A DNA stretch of 64,000 nucleotides from Rhizobium sp. J15 (GCF_002531825.1 NZ_NWSX01000002.1:124001-188000), one strand, 5' to 3'. Positions 27,794 to 37,763 are shown, numbered from the stretch's first letter. Program-made: numbers and translations. The notes: generated by a model from the letters alone, not told the origin.

Positions 27794-27819
27794 AGGCCCG
27801 GACGTTGCCGTCCGGGCCT
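27794..27819. repeat. Perfect hairpin between potF and potG
   Basis: An 11-bp perfect stem (AGGCCCGGACG / CGTCCGGGCCT) with a 4-nt loop TTGC. On the minus strand it is followed by TTTCAATT, so it may act as a leaky terminator or 3'-end stabiliser, leaving potF message in excess over potGHI. Confidence 0.75.
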
Positions 27820-27828
27820 GGCATCAAA

Positions 27829-28926
27829 TTACTGGCCGGTGACGACCTTCGTCCAGATTCGCGTCGCGGTGCGCTGCGTCTTCGGATCCCACGGCTTGAC
27901 GGTGAAGAGGTTCTTCATCACCTCCTCCGTCGGATAGACAGCCGGATCCTCCAGCACTTCCTTGCTGATAAACTGCTGGGAAGCCTTGTTGCCGTTCGCA
28001 TAGAAGGTGTGGTCGCTCGCCTTGGCGATGACCTCGGGCTTCATCATGTAATTCAGGAACTCATGCGCTTCGGCCACATGCGGCGCATCGGCCGGGATCG
28101 CCATCATGTCGAACCACATCTGGGCGCCCTGCACGGGGATCGAGTAGTTGACCTCGACGCCGTTCTTGGCTTCGGCCGCGCGGTCGCGGGCCTGCAGCAT
28201 GTCGCCGGAATAACCGAAGGCGATGCAGATGTCGCCGTTGGCAAGGGCGTTGATATATTCGGACGAATGGAACTTGCGGATATAGGGGCGCACCGCCGTC
28301 AGCAGTTCCTCGACCTTCTGGAAATCCTCGGCCTTGGTGGAGTTCGGATCGAGGCCGAGATAACGCAGGGCCGTCGTCATGACGTCCTTCGGGGTGTCGA
28401 GCACGTAAATGCCGCAGTCCTTGAACTTTTCGGCGACCTTCGGATCGAAGATCACTTCCAGACCGGGCTTGGCATCGGGACCGAGGATTTCGGCGACCTT
28501 CTTGACGTTGTAGCCGATGCCGTCGGTGCCCCACATGTAATCGACCGCATATTCATTGCCCGGATCGTAGGCCGCGGTGCGCTGCAGGATCACGTCCCAC
28601 ATGTTGGAAAGGTTGGGCAGTTTGGACTTGTCGAGCTTCTGGAAGACACCGGCCTGGATCTGGCGCTGCAGGAAGTCGGCTGTCGGAACAACGACGTCAT
28701 AACCGGTGCCGCCGGCGAGCAGCTTGGTTTCCACGGTCTCGTTCGAATCGAAGGTGTCGTAGACGACCTTGATGCCCGTCTCCTTCGTGAAATCGGTCAG
28801 GATGCTGTCGTCGATATAATCCGACCAGTTGTAGACATTGACCACGCGGTCCTGCGCAAAGGCCGGAGCGGCAGCAAGGAGCGCGGCAACGGCGGCGGCC
28901 GTCACGCTTGGGATGATTGACCTCAT
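27829..28926 (-). CDS. potF: Polyamine ABC transporter periplasmic binding protein PotF/PotD-type
   Basis: 365 residues from the ATG at 28926, with AGGAGA upstream; a longer frame to 29025 lacks support. It has a signal peptide (SVTAAAVAALLAAAPAFA) and a mature start VVNVYNWSDYIDDSIL, the polyamine-binding family opening. First gene of potFGHI. Substrate preference (putrescine or spermidine) cannot be fixed from sequence. A PuuA/PuuB-like pair at 39-42 kb could degrade what is imported. Confidence 0.94.
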   Translation of the reverse strand: MRSIIPSVTAAAVAALLAAAPAFAQDRVVNVYNWSDYIDDSILTDFTKETGIKVVYDTFDSNETVETKLLAGGTGYDVVVPTADFLQRQIQAGVFQKLDKSKLPNLSNMWDVILQRTAAYDPGNEYAVDYMWGTDGIGYNVKKVAEILGPDAKPGLEVIFDPKVAEKFKDCGIYVLDTPKDVMTTALRYLGLDPNSTKAEDFQKVEELLTAVRPYIRKFHSSEYINALANGDICIAFGYSGDMLQARDRAAEAKNGVEVNYSIPVQGAQMWFDMMAIPADAPHVAEAHEFLNYMMKPEVIAKASDHTFYANGNKASQQFISKEVLEDPAVYPTEEVMKNLFTVKPWDPKTQRTATRIWTKVVTGQ

Positions 28927-29052
28927 GACTTCTCCTGTTTGTTCAAAGAGCCCGCACCCCCGGACGTCTTTTCCCTCTGGTTTTGCTCGCAGACTAAGAA
29001 GGAATTTCGCAGCCCACAAGCGCAAAATCCTGCGTCTTCAACGATTTCACAA

Positions 29053-30462
29053 TCACTGGAAATCGAAGGCGCTAAGCCCCGCCACCATCTCATCGAGCCC
29101 GAGCGGCCTCGTCACCGGTGGCTCGGCGCGGGAAAGACAGCCGCGCCGCTCGCAGAGGCGGCAGGCCGGACCGATCGTGACCGGCTCGAGCGCCGTCGCC
29201 TGCCCGTAAACCAGCCCCTCGCCGAGGGTCGCGTCACAGCCGATCAGGATCGCGGTGCGCCTCACCCTTTCGCCGAATTCGACGCTCGGCCCCTCCAGCG
29301 TACGGGCGACCGTCAGGAAGGATGCACCATCCGGCATGACGACGGTCTCGGCGAGGATCTGGCCCGGCTGCAGGAAAGCGGCATGGATGTTGAGCTTCGG
29401 GCAGCCGCCGCCGAAACCGGCCTGCGGGAAACCCTGGGCGCCGGCTCTGCGCAGCCGGTGGCCTGCGGCATCGATCTCGATCAGGAAGAAGGGGATCGCG
29501 GCGGCGCCGGGGCGCTGCAGCATAGTAAGCCGTGCGGCGGCATGGCCGAAGGAAACGCCGAAGCGGGCCCGCAATATGTCGATGTCGTAGCGTGTCGATT
29601 TCGCCGCCGACAGAAAAGCCTCGTAGGGCATTGCGAGCGCCAGCGCGGCGATGCGGGCAAGCTCGAAACGGGCGATGCGGCGCGCCTCGGCCGAAGAGAG
29701 CGAGAGATCGTCGAGTTCGGCATCGATGGCCGGCAGCAACGCGAGCGTGACGGCCTCGACGGCAATTTCATGGGCGCGGTCCGCCTGCGACAGGCGTTCG
29801 GAGATGAAGAGCCGCATCGAGTGGCGATCGAAACGGCGGCGCAGATCCGGCATGACGTGCACCGGCAGGACACGCACGGCAATGCCGCGCTCGGTGCGCA
29901 GCCAATCCTTCAGCCCGGCGCCGAGATCGGTCCCGCCGGGAAGCGTTGCGGCAAAGGCTTCCGCCGCCGTCTCGATCCGGGCGAAATAGCCGGACCGGCG
30001 CTCCAGCGTCTCGCGCACCTCATCGAGCGGCAATCGGCCGGCGGCGATCGGCGCATGGCCTTCGGCGGCCATCAGCGCCGTCAGGTCGGAAAGTCTCGCC
30101 GCCTGCTCGCGATAGGCGCGATAGAGCTTGATCATACCGCTTGCGGCATTGGGCGCGGCTTCAGCCACCTCCACCAGTTCCTGGTCGCCGGGCAACTCAC
30201 CTGCCAGCAGCGGATCGGCAAAAACTTCCTTGAGCTGACCGAGACTGCCGCCGGTCTGGCCCCGCAGCTCCTCCAGGTCGACCCTGTAGACCGACGCGAG
30301 CTTAAGAAGAAGCTGCACCGTCAGCGGCCGCTGGTTGCGCTCGATCAGATTCAGATAGGAGGGCGAGATCTCCAGCGCTTCGGCCATGGCCGTCTGCGTC
30401 AGCGCCAACGCATTGCGGATGCGCCTTACTTTCGCGCCGGCAAATATCTTTCGTTCCGCCAT
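29053..30462 (-). CDS. XRE-family regulator of the ScfR type (RamB/PrpR/PccR-like)
   Basis: 469 residues. The N-terminal Cro/CI helix-turn-helix (about 8-62: [28 protein letters not shown]) is followed by an IrrE-like middle (about 170-300) and a C-terminal domain. Cysteines C434, C437 and C442 (CRLCERRGC) are likely iron-sulfur ligands, as in mycobacterial PrpR. Short-chain fatty acyl-CoA regulators of this family control isocitrate lyase or propionyl-CoA genes. It is divergent from aceA, which would be its natural target, but that gene is broken here. The regulator frame itself looks intact. Paired ATTTACAA repeats lie just upstream. Confidence 0.88.
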   Translation of the reverse strand: MAERKIFAGAKVRRIRNALALTQTAMAEALEISPSYLNLIERNQRPLTVQLLLKLASVYRVDLEELRGQTGGSLGQLKEVFADPLLAGELPGDQELVEVAEAAPNAASGMIKLYRAYREQAARLSDLTALMAAEGHAPIAAGRLPLDEVRETLERRSGYFARIETAAEAFAATLPGGTDLGAGLKDWLRTERGIAVRVLPVHVMPDLRRRFDRHSMRLFISERLSQADRAHEIAVEAVTLALLPAIDAELDDLSLSSAEARRIARFELARIAALALAMPYEAFLSAAKSTRYDIDILRARFGVSFGHAAARLTMLQRPGAAAIPFFLIEIDAAGHRLRRAGAQGFPQAGFGGGCPKLNIHAAFLQPGQILAETVVMPDGASFLTVARTLEGPSVEFGERVRRTAILIGCDATLGEGLVYGQATALEPVTIGPACRLCERRGCLSRAEPPVTRPLGLDEMVAGLSAFDFQ

Positions 30463-30493
30463 GTCACACCCTTTGACAAGCGAGGCGAGCCGT

Positions 30494-30511
30494 ATTTACA
30501 AGAATTTACAA
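30494..30511. promoter_or_regulatory. Direct repeat ATTTACAA x2, candidate ScfR operator
   Basis: Two identical 8-mers (30494-30501 and 30504-30511) at 10-bp spacing, one helical turn, lie 32-49 bp upstream of the regulator start in the divergent region. They resemble the TTTGCAAA half-sites bound by PccR-type ScfR proteins, with A for G. A separate ACTTTGCA near 30620 resembles the RamB core. Confidence 0.4.
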
Positions 30512-30652
30512 ATTCACAGCGCCCCACTGTCAATCCTCCTCATCTTAACCTCTTTTCGGCCCGGAAATCAAAGGTTTTTCTGGCTATCTCAAGCGATATT
30601 GTCAATCTTGTCACGCATCCACTTTGCATTGAACTTCAGCGAGGAGAGCGGC

Positions 30653-31054
30653 ATGACCGATTTTTACAAACTCGCCCAAACACGTCGGCAACCCGTTTCG
30701 CCGGCATCGAGAGGCCCTACTCCGCCGATGACGTGCAGCGGCTCAGGGGCCAACCTGGACGAGGCGACGATCGCCAAGTTCCAGCGTGAGCTCGGCGCGA
30801 TGGGCTCCAAGCTGAACTACGGCATGTACGAGCTGGCGCGCGGCTATCGGCAGCAGCAGATGTCGGCCTATTCCGAGCTGCAGGAGGCGGAGTTCGCCGC
30901 CGAGGTCAACGGCTACACCGCCACCAAACATCAGCGCGAGGTCGGCACCGGCTATTTCGACGCCGTCTCGCTCGCCATCACCGGCGGCCGGTCTTCGACC
31001 ACGGCGATGCATAATTCAACCGAGCATGCGCAGTTCAAACCGGCTGCGGAATAA
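30653..31054 (+). pseudogene. aceA: Isocitrate lyase, internally deleted and frameshifted remnant
   Basis: An ATG with GAGGAG upstream opens a 133-codon frame that is a patchwork of isocitrate lyase. It starts like rhizobial AceA (MTDFYKLA). The next stretch reads correctly only in another frame ([20 protein letters not shown]), as if one C were lost from a run near 30676. The sequence then jumps to the far C-terminus ([17 protein letters not shown]), losing roughly 300 of about 430 residues. A second small loss (about 11 codons) precedes [12 protein letters not shown]. The end is well conserved ([18 protein letters not shown]). The catalytic KKCGH region and metal ligands are gone, so it cannot be an active lyase. 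Confidence 0.92.
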
Positions 31055-31075
31055 CCCGAAGAGGAGGAGAAGACC

Positions 31076-31312
31076 ATGGCATCCATCGCACGCGTCCGGG
31101 AACGGGCCGAGGAGCAGGCAAGCAGCATGAGCGACGACCAGCAGACGACGATCCGCATGCTCGCCAACGACCTGCACCGGCTGAACCAATCCGTCATGAA
31201 AGCCGTCGAGGCCGGCGTCTCGGTCGAGCTGGTGCGCTCGGCCCGTCATCATGGCGGCGACGGCAACTGGGGCGACCTGCTGATCCCGGTCGTCGTCACC
31301 AACCGGCATTGA
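31076..31312 (+). CDS. Small conserved protein downstream of aceA
   Basis: 78 residues. The start at 31076 follows GAGGAGGAG with good spacing. Predicted to be mostly helical (RVRERAEEQASSMSDDQQ, MLANDLHRLNQSVMKAVEAG) with a C-terminal LLIPVVVTNRH. No domain recognised and no membrane segment. It lies 21 bp past the aceA remnant and was probably co-transcribed with it. The strong ribosome site and clean frame suggest it is still expressed. Confidence 0.65.
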   Translation: MASIARVRERAEEQASSMSDDQQTTIRMLANDLHRLNQSVMKAVEAGVSVELVRSARHHGGDGNWGDLLIPVVVTNRH

Positions 31313-31354
31313 CGAAAGAGGCGGCCCGGCTGGTTCGGGCCCCAGCCATCAGTC

Positions 31355-31391
31355 GAAGCGCCCGCGTGTCCCGGAGATGCGCGGGCGCTTC
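31355..31391. terminator. Bidirectional hairpin between convergent genes
   Basis: A 12-bp perfect inverted repeat (GAAGCGCCCGCG at 31355-31366, CGCGGGCGCTTC at 31380-31391) with a 13-nt loop, between the aceA-linked small gene and the convergent LysR gene. No long U-run, but the position suits shared termination. Confidence 0.6.
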
Positions 31392-31401
31392 ATCGTGAAC
31401 C

Positions 31402-32271
31402 TCAGCCTCGGCTTGGCCGCTTTCCGGCGAAGAGATCGGCATAACTTCTGATGAGCTTCGTCATGCGGTCCGCGACCGTGCGGATCTCCGGGCGATGACG
31501 GTCCTCGGCATTCATGACGATCCATTGCCGGTGGCGCAATTCCGGCAGCTCGCTGCCCTGGCGCTGCAGCTCGGGATGAAGATCGCCGACGAAACAGGGC
31601 AGCACCGCCTTGCCGGCGCCGGCGCGCACGAGATCGGGCAGCGAACGCGGCCGGTTGACGGTGGCGACGATGCCGGCGGCGGCATTGGCGTGCGGCCAGC
31701 GCAGATAGGCCGATATCGCCTCCTCCTCGGCGACCGCGATCCAGCGCTCGTCGGTTTCGGCGGCATTGCGCCTGACATAAACGGCATAGGCCACCTCGCC
31801 GAGCAGACGCGCGGCAAGATTGGCTTCCGCCGGCTCGAAGGCGCGAATTCCGATATCGCTCTCACGATAGGCAAGGCTCGCGCGCGCCTCGCCGATGGTC
31901 AGCGCGATGGCGAAGGCATCGCCCGGCATGCGGATTGCGGCGAAATTCTCCGTCAGCAGCCAGGCGACCCAGGTGCCGGCGGCAACCCTGACGGTCGTGG
32001 CGCCCTCGCCGGATTGCCGCCATGCTTCCACCTTGCGGGCAGCGGCTTCCATTTCCTGAAGATGATCGAGCAGCGCCTGGCCATCCTGCGTCAGGCGGTA
32101 GCCGGTCTGGCTGCGCGAAAACAGGGCACGACCGATCTCCTGTTCGAGATCGAGCATGCGCCGGCCAACGGTTGCGGGGCTGAGTCCGCTTGCGGTGCTC
32201 GCCCCGGTCAGCCCGCCGAGCCGGGCCACTTGCAAGAAAAGCTGGTAGGAATCCCAGTTGGCGTTTTTCAT
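31402..32271 (-). CDS. LysR-family transcriptional regulator
   Basis: 289 residues with an N-terminal winged helix (WDSYQLFLQVARLGGLTGAS...LSPATVGRRMLDLEQEIG) and a degenerate LysR effector domain. It belongs to the subgroup with N-terminal N-W-D-x-Y like other alphaproteobacterial regulators of unknown targets. It is divergent from a weakly supported small ORF at 32361, so its target is unclear. No operon partner on its own strand. Confidence 0.87.
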   Translation of the reverse strand: MKNANWDSYQLFLQVARLGGLTGASTASGLSPATVGRRMLDLEQEIGRALFSRSQTGYRLTQDGQALLDHLQEMEAAARKVEAWRQSGEGATTVRVAAGTWVAWLLTENFAAIRMPGDAFAIALTIGEARASLAYRESDIGIRAFEPAEANLAARLLGEVAYAVYVRRNAAETDERWIAVAEEEAISAYLRWPHANAAAGIVATVNRPRSLPDLVRAGAGKAVLPCFVGDLHPELQRQGSELPELRHRQWIVMNAEDRHRPEIRTVADRMTKLIRSYADLFAGKRPSRG

Positions 32272-32360
32272 TGGTGAAAAACATAGTGGAATTTCTTCTA
32301 TTTATGAAGAGAAATTTGACGCTTAAATCAGGTGATGTCTTGCAATGAAAGGACATTCCC

Positions 32361-32588
32361 ATGATCGACATGGTCGCAATCGCAGCCATCCGCGATACTC
32401 AATATTCCTGGCGATGCCGTTCGAAGCTGCGCGAGGATGAATTCTATGCCGAATTCGGAGACAGTCCGCTTGTTCGTTTCGCCACCTGGCTGACATCAGT
32501 CGATCTCAGATGGCGAGAAGGCCGCACGCCGCCGGCCCAAACCGACGGCGGCTGCGGGGTTCAGGCGACCTTCCTGGCCGTCAGGTGA
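32361..32588 (+). CDS. Doubtful small ORF, unknown
   Basis: 75 codons starting ATGATCGACATG, with AAAGGA upstream. The first 50 residues (for example [21 protein letters not shown]) look protein-like, but the end runs through a hairpin (about 32528-32552) that probably terminates the convergent chemoreceptor gene, and overlaps that gene's last 28 bp. It may be a decayed gene once paired with the divergent LysR regulator. No family recognised. Confidence 0.35.
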   Translation: MIDMVAIAAIRDTQYSWRCRSKLREDEFYAEFGDSPLVRFATWLTSVDLRWREGRTPPAQTDGGCGVQATFLAVR

Positions 32589-34408
32589 GCGGATGCGGGC
32601 TCTGCGCCGATACGGAAGCGCTCAATCAACGTCATCAATGTATCGGCCTCGCCCGCCAGCAGACGGCTTGCCTGCGTCGTTTCGGCCACCATCGAGGCGT
32701 TCTTCTGGGTCATCTGGTCCATGGCATTGACCGAACCGTTGACCTCCTGCAGCGCGGCGGACTGATCCCGGCTTGCGGTGGCGATGGTTTCGACATGACC
32801 GCTGATCGCGATGATCTCATGGCTGATCGAGGCAAGCACGCTGCCGGTCTTCTGGACCAGCTCGGAGCCTGCGGTCACTTCCCGGCTGGATGTCTCGATG
32901 AGCGACTTGATTTCGCGGGCCGCATCGGCCGAACGCTGGGCGAGTTCGCGCACCTCCTGGGCGACGACGGCAAAACCCTTGCCCGCCTCGCCGGCGCGCG
33001 CCGCCTCGATGCCGGCGTTCAGCGCCAGGAGATTGGTCTGGAAGGCAATGTCGTCGATCACCTCGATGATCTGCTCGATGCGCTGCGAGGCCTCCTCGAT
33101 GCGCTCCATGGCGGCGACGGCGTCGCCAACGACGGCGCCGGAGTTGTCGGCCGTTTTCTTGGTGGTAGCGACCACATTGTTCGCTTCCCGGGCACGCTCG
33201 GCGGAAGAACGAACCGTCACGGTGATCTCCTCGACTGCGGCGGCGGTCTCCTCCAGGCTGGCCGCCTGGGCCTCGGTGCGCTTGGAAAGCTCGTCGGCGG
33301 AGGCGGAGACGGCGCCGCTGTTGCGCTGGATCGTCGAGGCGCTGTCGCGGATACCCGACAGCGTATCCTGGAGCCGCAGCAGGGACGCGTTGAAATCGAC
33401 GCGCAGCTGTTCGAGCCGGCCGACGAAAGGCGTGCCGATCGTCTGGGAGACATCGCCCTGCGACAGGCGCCCGAGACCGGCGGCCAGCTGGTTGACGGCA
33501 AAATCGATCTGGCCGTCGAGCGAGCGCTTGTCGGCATCGTTCCTGGCGCGTTCGGCATCGCTCAACGCACGCTGTTCGGCGGCCTGTGTTTCCAGATCGC
33601 GCTTGGCGCGGGCGCTGTCGCGGAAGAGCGCCAAGGCCCGGCCGATCTCGCCGAACTCGTTCTTCTTGGCGATGCAGGGAACCTCTCCCTCGAGATTGCC
33701 CGAGGAGATCGAATGGACGCTCGCGGTCAGCGCCAGAAGCGGCTTCACCGACAGCCGGATCGTATAATAGGCGAGAACGCCGACGAGCAGCATGACGATG
33801 AGGCCGACGCCGAGAACCAGCATCTGCAGCTCATTCAGGCGCTCGTAATAGACTTCCATCGGAATGCCGATGAAGAGAAGGCCGACATTGGCGTTCGATG
33901 CGTTCTTGATCGGGAAGTAGCCGGTCATGAACTTGCGGCCGAAAAGATCCGCCGGGCCGTAATAGGCTTCGCCCTTGGCGAGAACCGGCTGGGCGGGGTG
34001 ATTGGCGACGAGCTTGGTGCCGACGGCGCGCTCGCCGTTTTCCTTCTTGACGTTCGTCGATATGCGGACGTAGTCGCTGCCCTCTTTCTGGAAGATGGTC
34101 GCTACACCCGCGATCGACTGCGCCGTGCGGTCGACCAGCGAATGATCGGCAAGGGCCGGAATGGCGTCTTCGGTGACGGCGGCAAGCTGATTGTCTTTGA
34201 CTTCGATCTTGGCTGCCTGGTCGGCCGCGCCATAGAGGACGGCCATCGCGCGGGTGGCGTTCCTGGCGTCGGCAACGGCCCCGTCCATGACATGGTAGCT
34301 CAGATTGTAATAGGTCGCGCCGACGATGGCGGCGGTGCTGACAGCCAGCAGAAACAGCGTGATCGCGACGATCTGGCGTACGATCGACGTAGAGAAAAGG
34401 CGCAGCAT
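32561..34408 (-). CDS. Methyl-accepting chemotaxis protein with Cache-type sensor
   Basis: 615 residues from the ATG at 34408. A first membrane helix (about 8-30) precedes a periplasmic sensor of about 150 residues with a single-Cache pattern ([24 protein letters not shown]). A second helix ([20 protein letters not shown]) leads to HAMP and then a signalling domain ending in the invariant hairpin tip ([20 protein letters not shown]). No C-terminal CheR-binding pentapeptide is seen. Ligand unknown. A second chemoreceptor follows upstream on the same strand but has its own terminator. Confidence 0.92.
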   Translation of the reverse strand: MLRLFSTSIVRQIVAITLFLLAVSTAAIVGATYYNLSYHVMDGAVADARNATRAMAVLYGAADQAAKIEVKDNQLAAVTEDAIPALADHSLVDRTAQSIAGVATIFQKEGSDYVRISTNVKKENGERAVGTKLVANHPAQPVLAKGEAYYGPADLFGRKFMTGYFPIKNASNANVGLLFIGIPMEVYYERLNELQMLVLGVGLIVMLLVGVLAYYTIRLSVKPLLALTASVHSISSGNLEGEVPCIAKKNEFGEIGRALALFRDSARAKRDLETQAAEQRALSDAERARNDADKRSLDGQIDFAVNQLAAGLGRLSQGDVSQTIGTPFVGRLEQLRVDFNASLLRLQDTLSGIRDSASTIQRNSGAVSASADELSKRTEAQAASLEETAAAVEEITVTVRSSAERAREANNVVATTKKTADNSGAVVGDAVAAMERIEEASQRIEQIIEVIDDIAFQTNLLALNAGIEAARAGEAGKGFAVVAQEVRELAQRSADAAREIKSLIETSSREVTAGSELVQKTGSVLASISHEIIAISGHVETIATASRDQSAALQEVNGSVNAMDQMTQKNASMVAETTQASRLLAGEADTLMTLIERFRIGAEPASAHLTARKVA

Positions 34409-34563
34409 CAAAACCCCCGGCCAAGACAAGCAATGCTAAATTAGCCGAAAAGCGTTAAGGAAAATTTTCGGTGAATCAGGGCCGCCGGAGATAGCGATCC
34501 GCTTCGTTTCAGGACGTTTCCGCCTCCCGGCGGAGCACGATTTTCAAGGCGCGGACAAACGAA

Positions 34564-34589
34564 AATGGCCCCGGAAGACCGGGGCCATT
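34564..34589 (-). terminator. Terminator of the upstream chemoreceptor gene
   Basis: An 11-bp perfect stem (AATGGCCCCGG / CCGGGGCCATT) with loop AAGA, followed by TTCGTTTG on the minus strand. It is 22 bp past the 34612 stop and separates the two chemoreceptor genes. Confidence 0.85.
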
Positions 34590-34611
34590 CGAATGAGAAT
34601 GGGATCGATGA

Positions 34612-37143
34612 TCAGGCGGCGCGGTAGACAGGCGCTTCGGCCGCCTCGCCGTCGATCTTGAACTGCTGGATGAGGCGGCGCAGCGAACCCGCCTCGTCGG
34701 CGAGCTCGCGGCTGGCGGCGGTGGTCTCTTCCACCATCGCGGCATTCTGCTGCGTCATCTGGTCCATCTGGTTGACCGTCGCATTGACGCTCTGCAGCGC
34801 GTTCGACTGATCGTGGCTGGCGCGGGCGATCATCTCGACATGCTGGCTGATCGTGACGATCTGGGCGCTGATCTTGGCGAGCACCGTGCCGGTCTCCTGC
34901 ACGAACTGCGAGCCGGAGCTGACCTCGTTGGTCGACTTGTTGATCAGGCCCTTGATTTCCTGGGCCGCGGCTGCGGAGCGCTGGGCGAGTTCGCGCACCT
35001 CCATGGCGACGACCGCAAAGCCCTTGCCCGCCTCGCCGGCGCGCGCCGCCTCGATGCCGGCGTTGAGCGCCAGGAGGTTGGTCTGGAAGGCGATCTCGTC
35101 GATGACGCAGATGATCTGCTCGATCTGGCGCGAGGCATCCTCGATGCGGCCCATCGCATCAATGGCGTTGCTGACGACGACGGCGGAGTCATCGGCGCTG
35201 CGCTTGGCCTGGCGGACGATCTGGTCGGCATCCTTGGCGCGTTCGGCCGACGACCGGACCGTGACGGTGATCTGATCGACGGCGGCCGCGGTCTCCTCGA
35301 GCGAGGCAGCCTGCTGTTCGGTGCGCTTGGAAAGATCCTCGGCCGACTGGGCCATCTGGTTGCCGTTGCCCTGGATGAGTTCGACATTGTCGCGGATCTG
35401 GCTCATCGTTGCCTGCAGGCGCATCATCGACCCGTTGAAATCCTGGCGCAGCTGTTCGAGGCGGCCGATGAAGGGCGTTTCGATCGTCGTCGAGATATCG
35501 CCCTGCGACATGCGTTCGAGGCCGGCGGCGAGCTGGTTGACCGCGAATTCGATCTGACGATCCATCTCCCGCTTTTCGGCATCGTTGCGCTGGCGCTCGT
35601 GTTCGGCGGCGGCGCGCTCCTCGTCGCTCTGCTCCTCGATGCGGATCTTCGAGATGGCGTTTTCCTTGAAGATGCCGAGGGCGCGGGCCATGTCGCCGAT
35701 TTCGTCGTAACGCTTCTCGCCGGAGATGCTGGTGTCCAGCGCTCCTTCGGCGATGCGGCGCATGGCGGCGGTGATCTGGCTGATCGGGCGCTGCAGCGTC
35801 AGCACCAGGGCGATGCCGCCGAGGATCGAGAGCAGGATGCCGAGGCCGGTGGTCATGACGGAGATGCTGTTAGCCTGGGTGCGCTCGGTTCCGGCCGTCT
35901 GCTTCTGCAGCTCGGCGAAATCGGTGAGCTTCCTCCAGATATCGTCAAGTTCCTGACGAGCCGCAGCATAGGCCGCGACACGCTGGCCGATCGTATCGAC
36001 GATCTTGGAGCCGCCGCCGGAGATCACATCGAGCGCCGGCTGGATCGCGCCGGAAATGCCTTCGGCAAAGCCCATGCCCTTGGCGCTGGTGGTCAGCACC
36101 TGCATGTCCTTGCCAAGCGTGCCGGCCTGCTGCTGCAGACGCACGAGGTTCTCCTTGCTCGAGTTGGCGAGGAAATCGGAAAGAACGATCTGCAGCGAAT
36201 AGACGGAGTTTTCGAGGCGCCGTGTATCCTGGAGGACGGAGTTGGTCTGGGCGATGCGGCCTTCGAGATCGGCGAAGCGCTGCGTCGCCTCGCGCATCTT
36301 CTGCGTCGCGGTCAGCTGCGTATAGGTGGATGTCTGGCGGAAGCGCGAAACGAGACGGCCGAGCTCGGCGATGTTCTCGTCGGTCGGCGCCGGCATCTCG
36401 GTGATCGTCTTGATACTGTCGATGGTCGCGGCCAGCGAATCGATGACGTTTTTCTGGTTGGTGGGAACCGAGATGGCGATCAGGCGCTGGGACTTCGTAA
36501 TCTGAGGCAGCTGTTCCTTGATGTAGGCGATCTTGTCCTGTGGCGTCTGCGGCTTGCTGTAGCCGCTGGCGACGCTGCCGAGGAAATCGCCGCCCTTCAG
36601 CAGGCGGTCGGCCGTGCGAAGGGTGATGGTGGCGTCGCCTTCGTCGCGCTGGAGCGCGGTCTGCAGCTCGTCGGCCTGGTAGGAGACCGTGAAGCGGGTG
36701 CTGATCAGGCTCTTCTGCGCCGCGTCGATCGACTGGTGCAGCGCCACTTCCTGCTCGTGCAGCGCCCAGAGCTTGTCGACGACGCCTGAAATGTCCTTGG
36801 TGCGGCGCGACGCTTCGGCAAGGCTGTCGCGGCCGGCAGCCTGTTCGCCGACCTGGTTCAGCGTCTGGTCGAGCACGCCCTGCTGGGTCTTCAGATCCGC
36901 AAGCAGCTTGTCGCGCGCTTGCTGGCTGGTGATGCGCAGGAAATCGTCCATGGAACCGTAGAGATCCTTGAAGCCGCTCAGCGACTGCAGGACGCTGTTG
37001 GAGATCTCCATGCGGCCCTGCAGAAGGCCCGACGCGTAGAGGCCGGTCAGGCCCACCGCCGAAATGGTGACCACGAAGGGCAGAACGAAGATCAGAACCT
37101 TCGTCTTGATCCTGAAACGGGAAAGAATCTTATCAATCAACAT
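34612..37143 (-). CDS. Large methyl-accepting chemotaxis protein with long helical sensor
   Basis: 843 residues. One membrane helix at about 15-38 and another at about 425-447 ([18 protein letters not shown]) enclose a sensor of nearly 390 residues. It is predicted mostly helical ([18 protein letters not shown]..., [18 protein letters not shown]), resembling helical bimodular (HBM-like) sensors rather than Cache. A HAMP domain and a second HAMP-like segment lead to a signalling domain with the standard tip. No CheR pentapeptide. The sensor is unusually large for rhizobial receptors. Ligand unknown. The C-terminal half resembles the neighbouring receptor, suggesting an old duplication with sensor replacement. 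Confidence 0.92.
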   Translation of the reverse strand: MLIDKILSRFRIKTKVLIFVLPFVVTISAVGLTGLYASGLLQGRMEISNSVLQSLSGFKDLYGSMDDFLRITSQQARDKLLADLKTQQGVLDQTLNQVGEQAAGRDSLAEASRRTKDISGVVDKLWALHEQEVALHQSIDAAQKSLISTRFTVSYQADELQTALQRDEGDATITLRTADRLLKGGDFLGSVASGYSKPQTPQDKIAYIKEQLPQITKSQRLIAISVPTNQKNVIDSLAATIDSIKTITEMPAPTDENIAELGRLVSRFRQTSTYTQLTATQKMREATQRFADLEGRIAQTNSVLQDTRRLENSVYSLQIVLSDFLANSSKENLVRLQQQAGTLGKDMQVLTTSAKGMGFAEGISGAIQPALDVISGGGSKIVDTIGQRVAAYAAARQELDDIWRKLTDFAELQKQTAGTERTQANSISVMTTGLGILLSILGGIALVLTLQRPISQITAAMRRIAEGALDTSISGEKRYDEIGDMARALGIFKENAISKIRIEEQSDEERAAAEHERQRNDAEKREMDRQIEFAVNQLAAGLERMSQGDISTTIETPFIGRLEQLRQDFNGSMMRLQATMSQIRDNVELIQGNGNQMAQSAEDLSKRTEQQAASLEETAAAVDQITVTVRSSAERAKDADQIVRQAKRSADDSAVVVSNAIDAMGRIEDASRQIEQIICVIDEIAFQTNLLALNAGIEAARAGEAGKGFAVVAMEVRELAQRSAAAAQEIKGLINKSTNEVSSGSQFVQETGTVLAKISAQIVTISQHVEMIARASHDQSNALQSVNATVNQMDQMTQQNAAMVEETTAASRELADEAGSLRRLIQQFKIDGEAAEAPVYRAA

Positions 37144-37454
37144 GGCGTTCCGGGCCTTTCATACATCACTCCTCCCGCAGGCGGCCACATGGCGCCAGCC
37201 GGGTACGCATCGAGATGTGCTTGTTTACACTGGGGAACCCGGAGGCCAGGCGGCAGTCATTGCCAATTCATTTCCAAGCAACTTGGAGACGCCCAAAACA
37301 TTCGTGGGCAATTGTGTCGGATTAGTTATTAATTTTCGGATAAGCGGTAAGGCAGAGTTAAGCCAAGGTGGTGAAATAGTTGTAAATTATGGCCCGCGGC
37401 CAGCAGGCCGCGAAGACGACATCACACGGGTCCGTTCCGTGCCTGCCGGCAAGA
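37144..37454. other. Chemoreceptor upstream region
   Basis: About 310 bp without a credible ORF. The part 37310-37390 is AT-rich and likely holds the promoter of the chemoreceptor on the minus strand. A GCGGCC/GGCCGC hairpin near 37396-37412 may end the small membrane-protein gene. Nothing else recognised. Confidence 0.4.
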
Positions 37455-37586
37455 TCAGAGGAAGTGGGAGAGCAGCAGTGCGAGGCTGGCGGCGGTGGCG
37501 CCGGCGGCGAGCATGAGATAGTGCAGGGCGGTCGGCTTTGCCTTGGCAATTGCGATGGCGCGGGCGCGTCGTGCGTTTCTGGTCAT
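37455..37586 (-). CDS. Very small membrane protein
   Basis: 43 residues: a basic head (MTRNARRARAIAIAKAKPTA) followed by one hydrophobic helix (YLMLAAGATAASLALLLSHFL). The ATG at 37586 has GTGAGG upstream, and codon use matches the genome (high GC at third positions). It resembles small inner-membrane peptides with a positive-inside N-terminus. No family recognised and no linked operon. Could still be chance, given its size. Confidence 0.5.
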   Translation of the reverse strand: MTRNARRARAIAIAKAKPTALHYLMLAAGATAASLALLLSHFL

Positions 37587-37763
37587 GCTCGAAACCTCAC
37601 TTCTCATGTGACACAACAATCCAACAAATCGGCCAGTCCGTAAAGCTTAATTTAGAAAGAGCTATGCAAACCGCCAATTAAGACAGGATGGCGCACCTCT
37701 ATTAAGAAGTCTTGAATCGAGATTGCTAATATATGCCGGAGCCGCGTGCAGAAAAACAAAGCT

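Noticed and set aside
28939..30789. Long plus-strand frame opposite the ScfR regulator, running into aceA
   Set aside because: Mostly an antisense shadow. Only its last 35 codons are meaningful, because they read the displaced second block of the aceA remnant.
32361..32588. Small ORF as a confident gene
   Set aside because: It overlaps the convergent chemoreceptor end and its probable terminator hairpin, and no family is recognisable; listed only at low confidence.
34813..36789. 658-codon plus-strand frame opposite the large chemoreceptor
   Set aside because: Composition is the complement of coiled-coil codons; no ribosome site and no recognisable domain.
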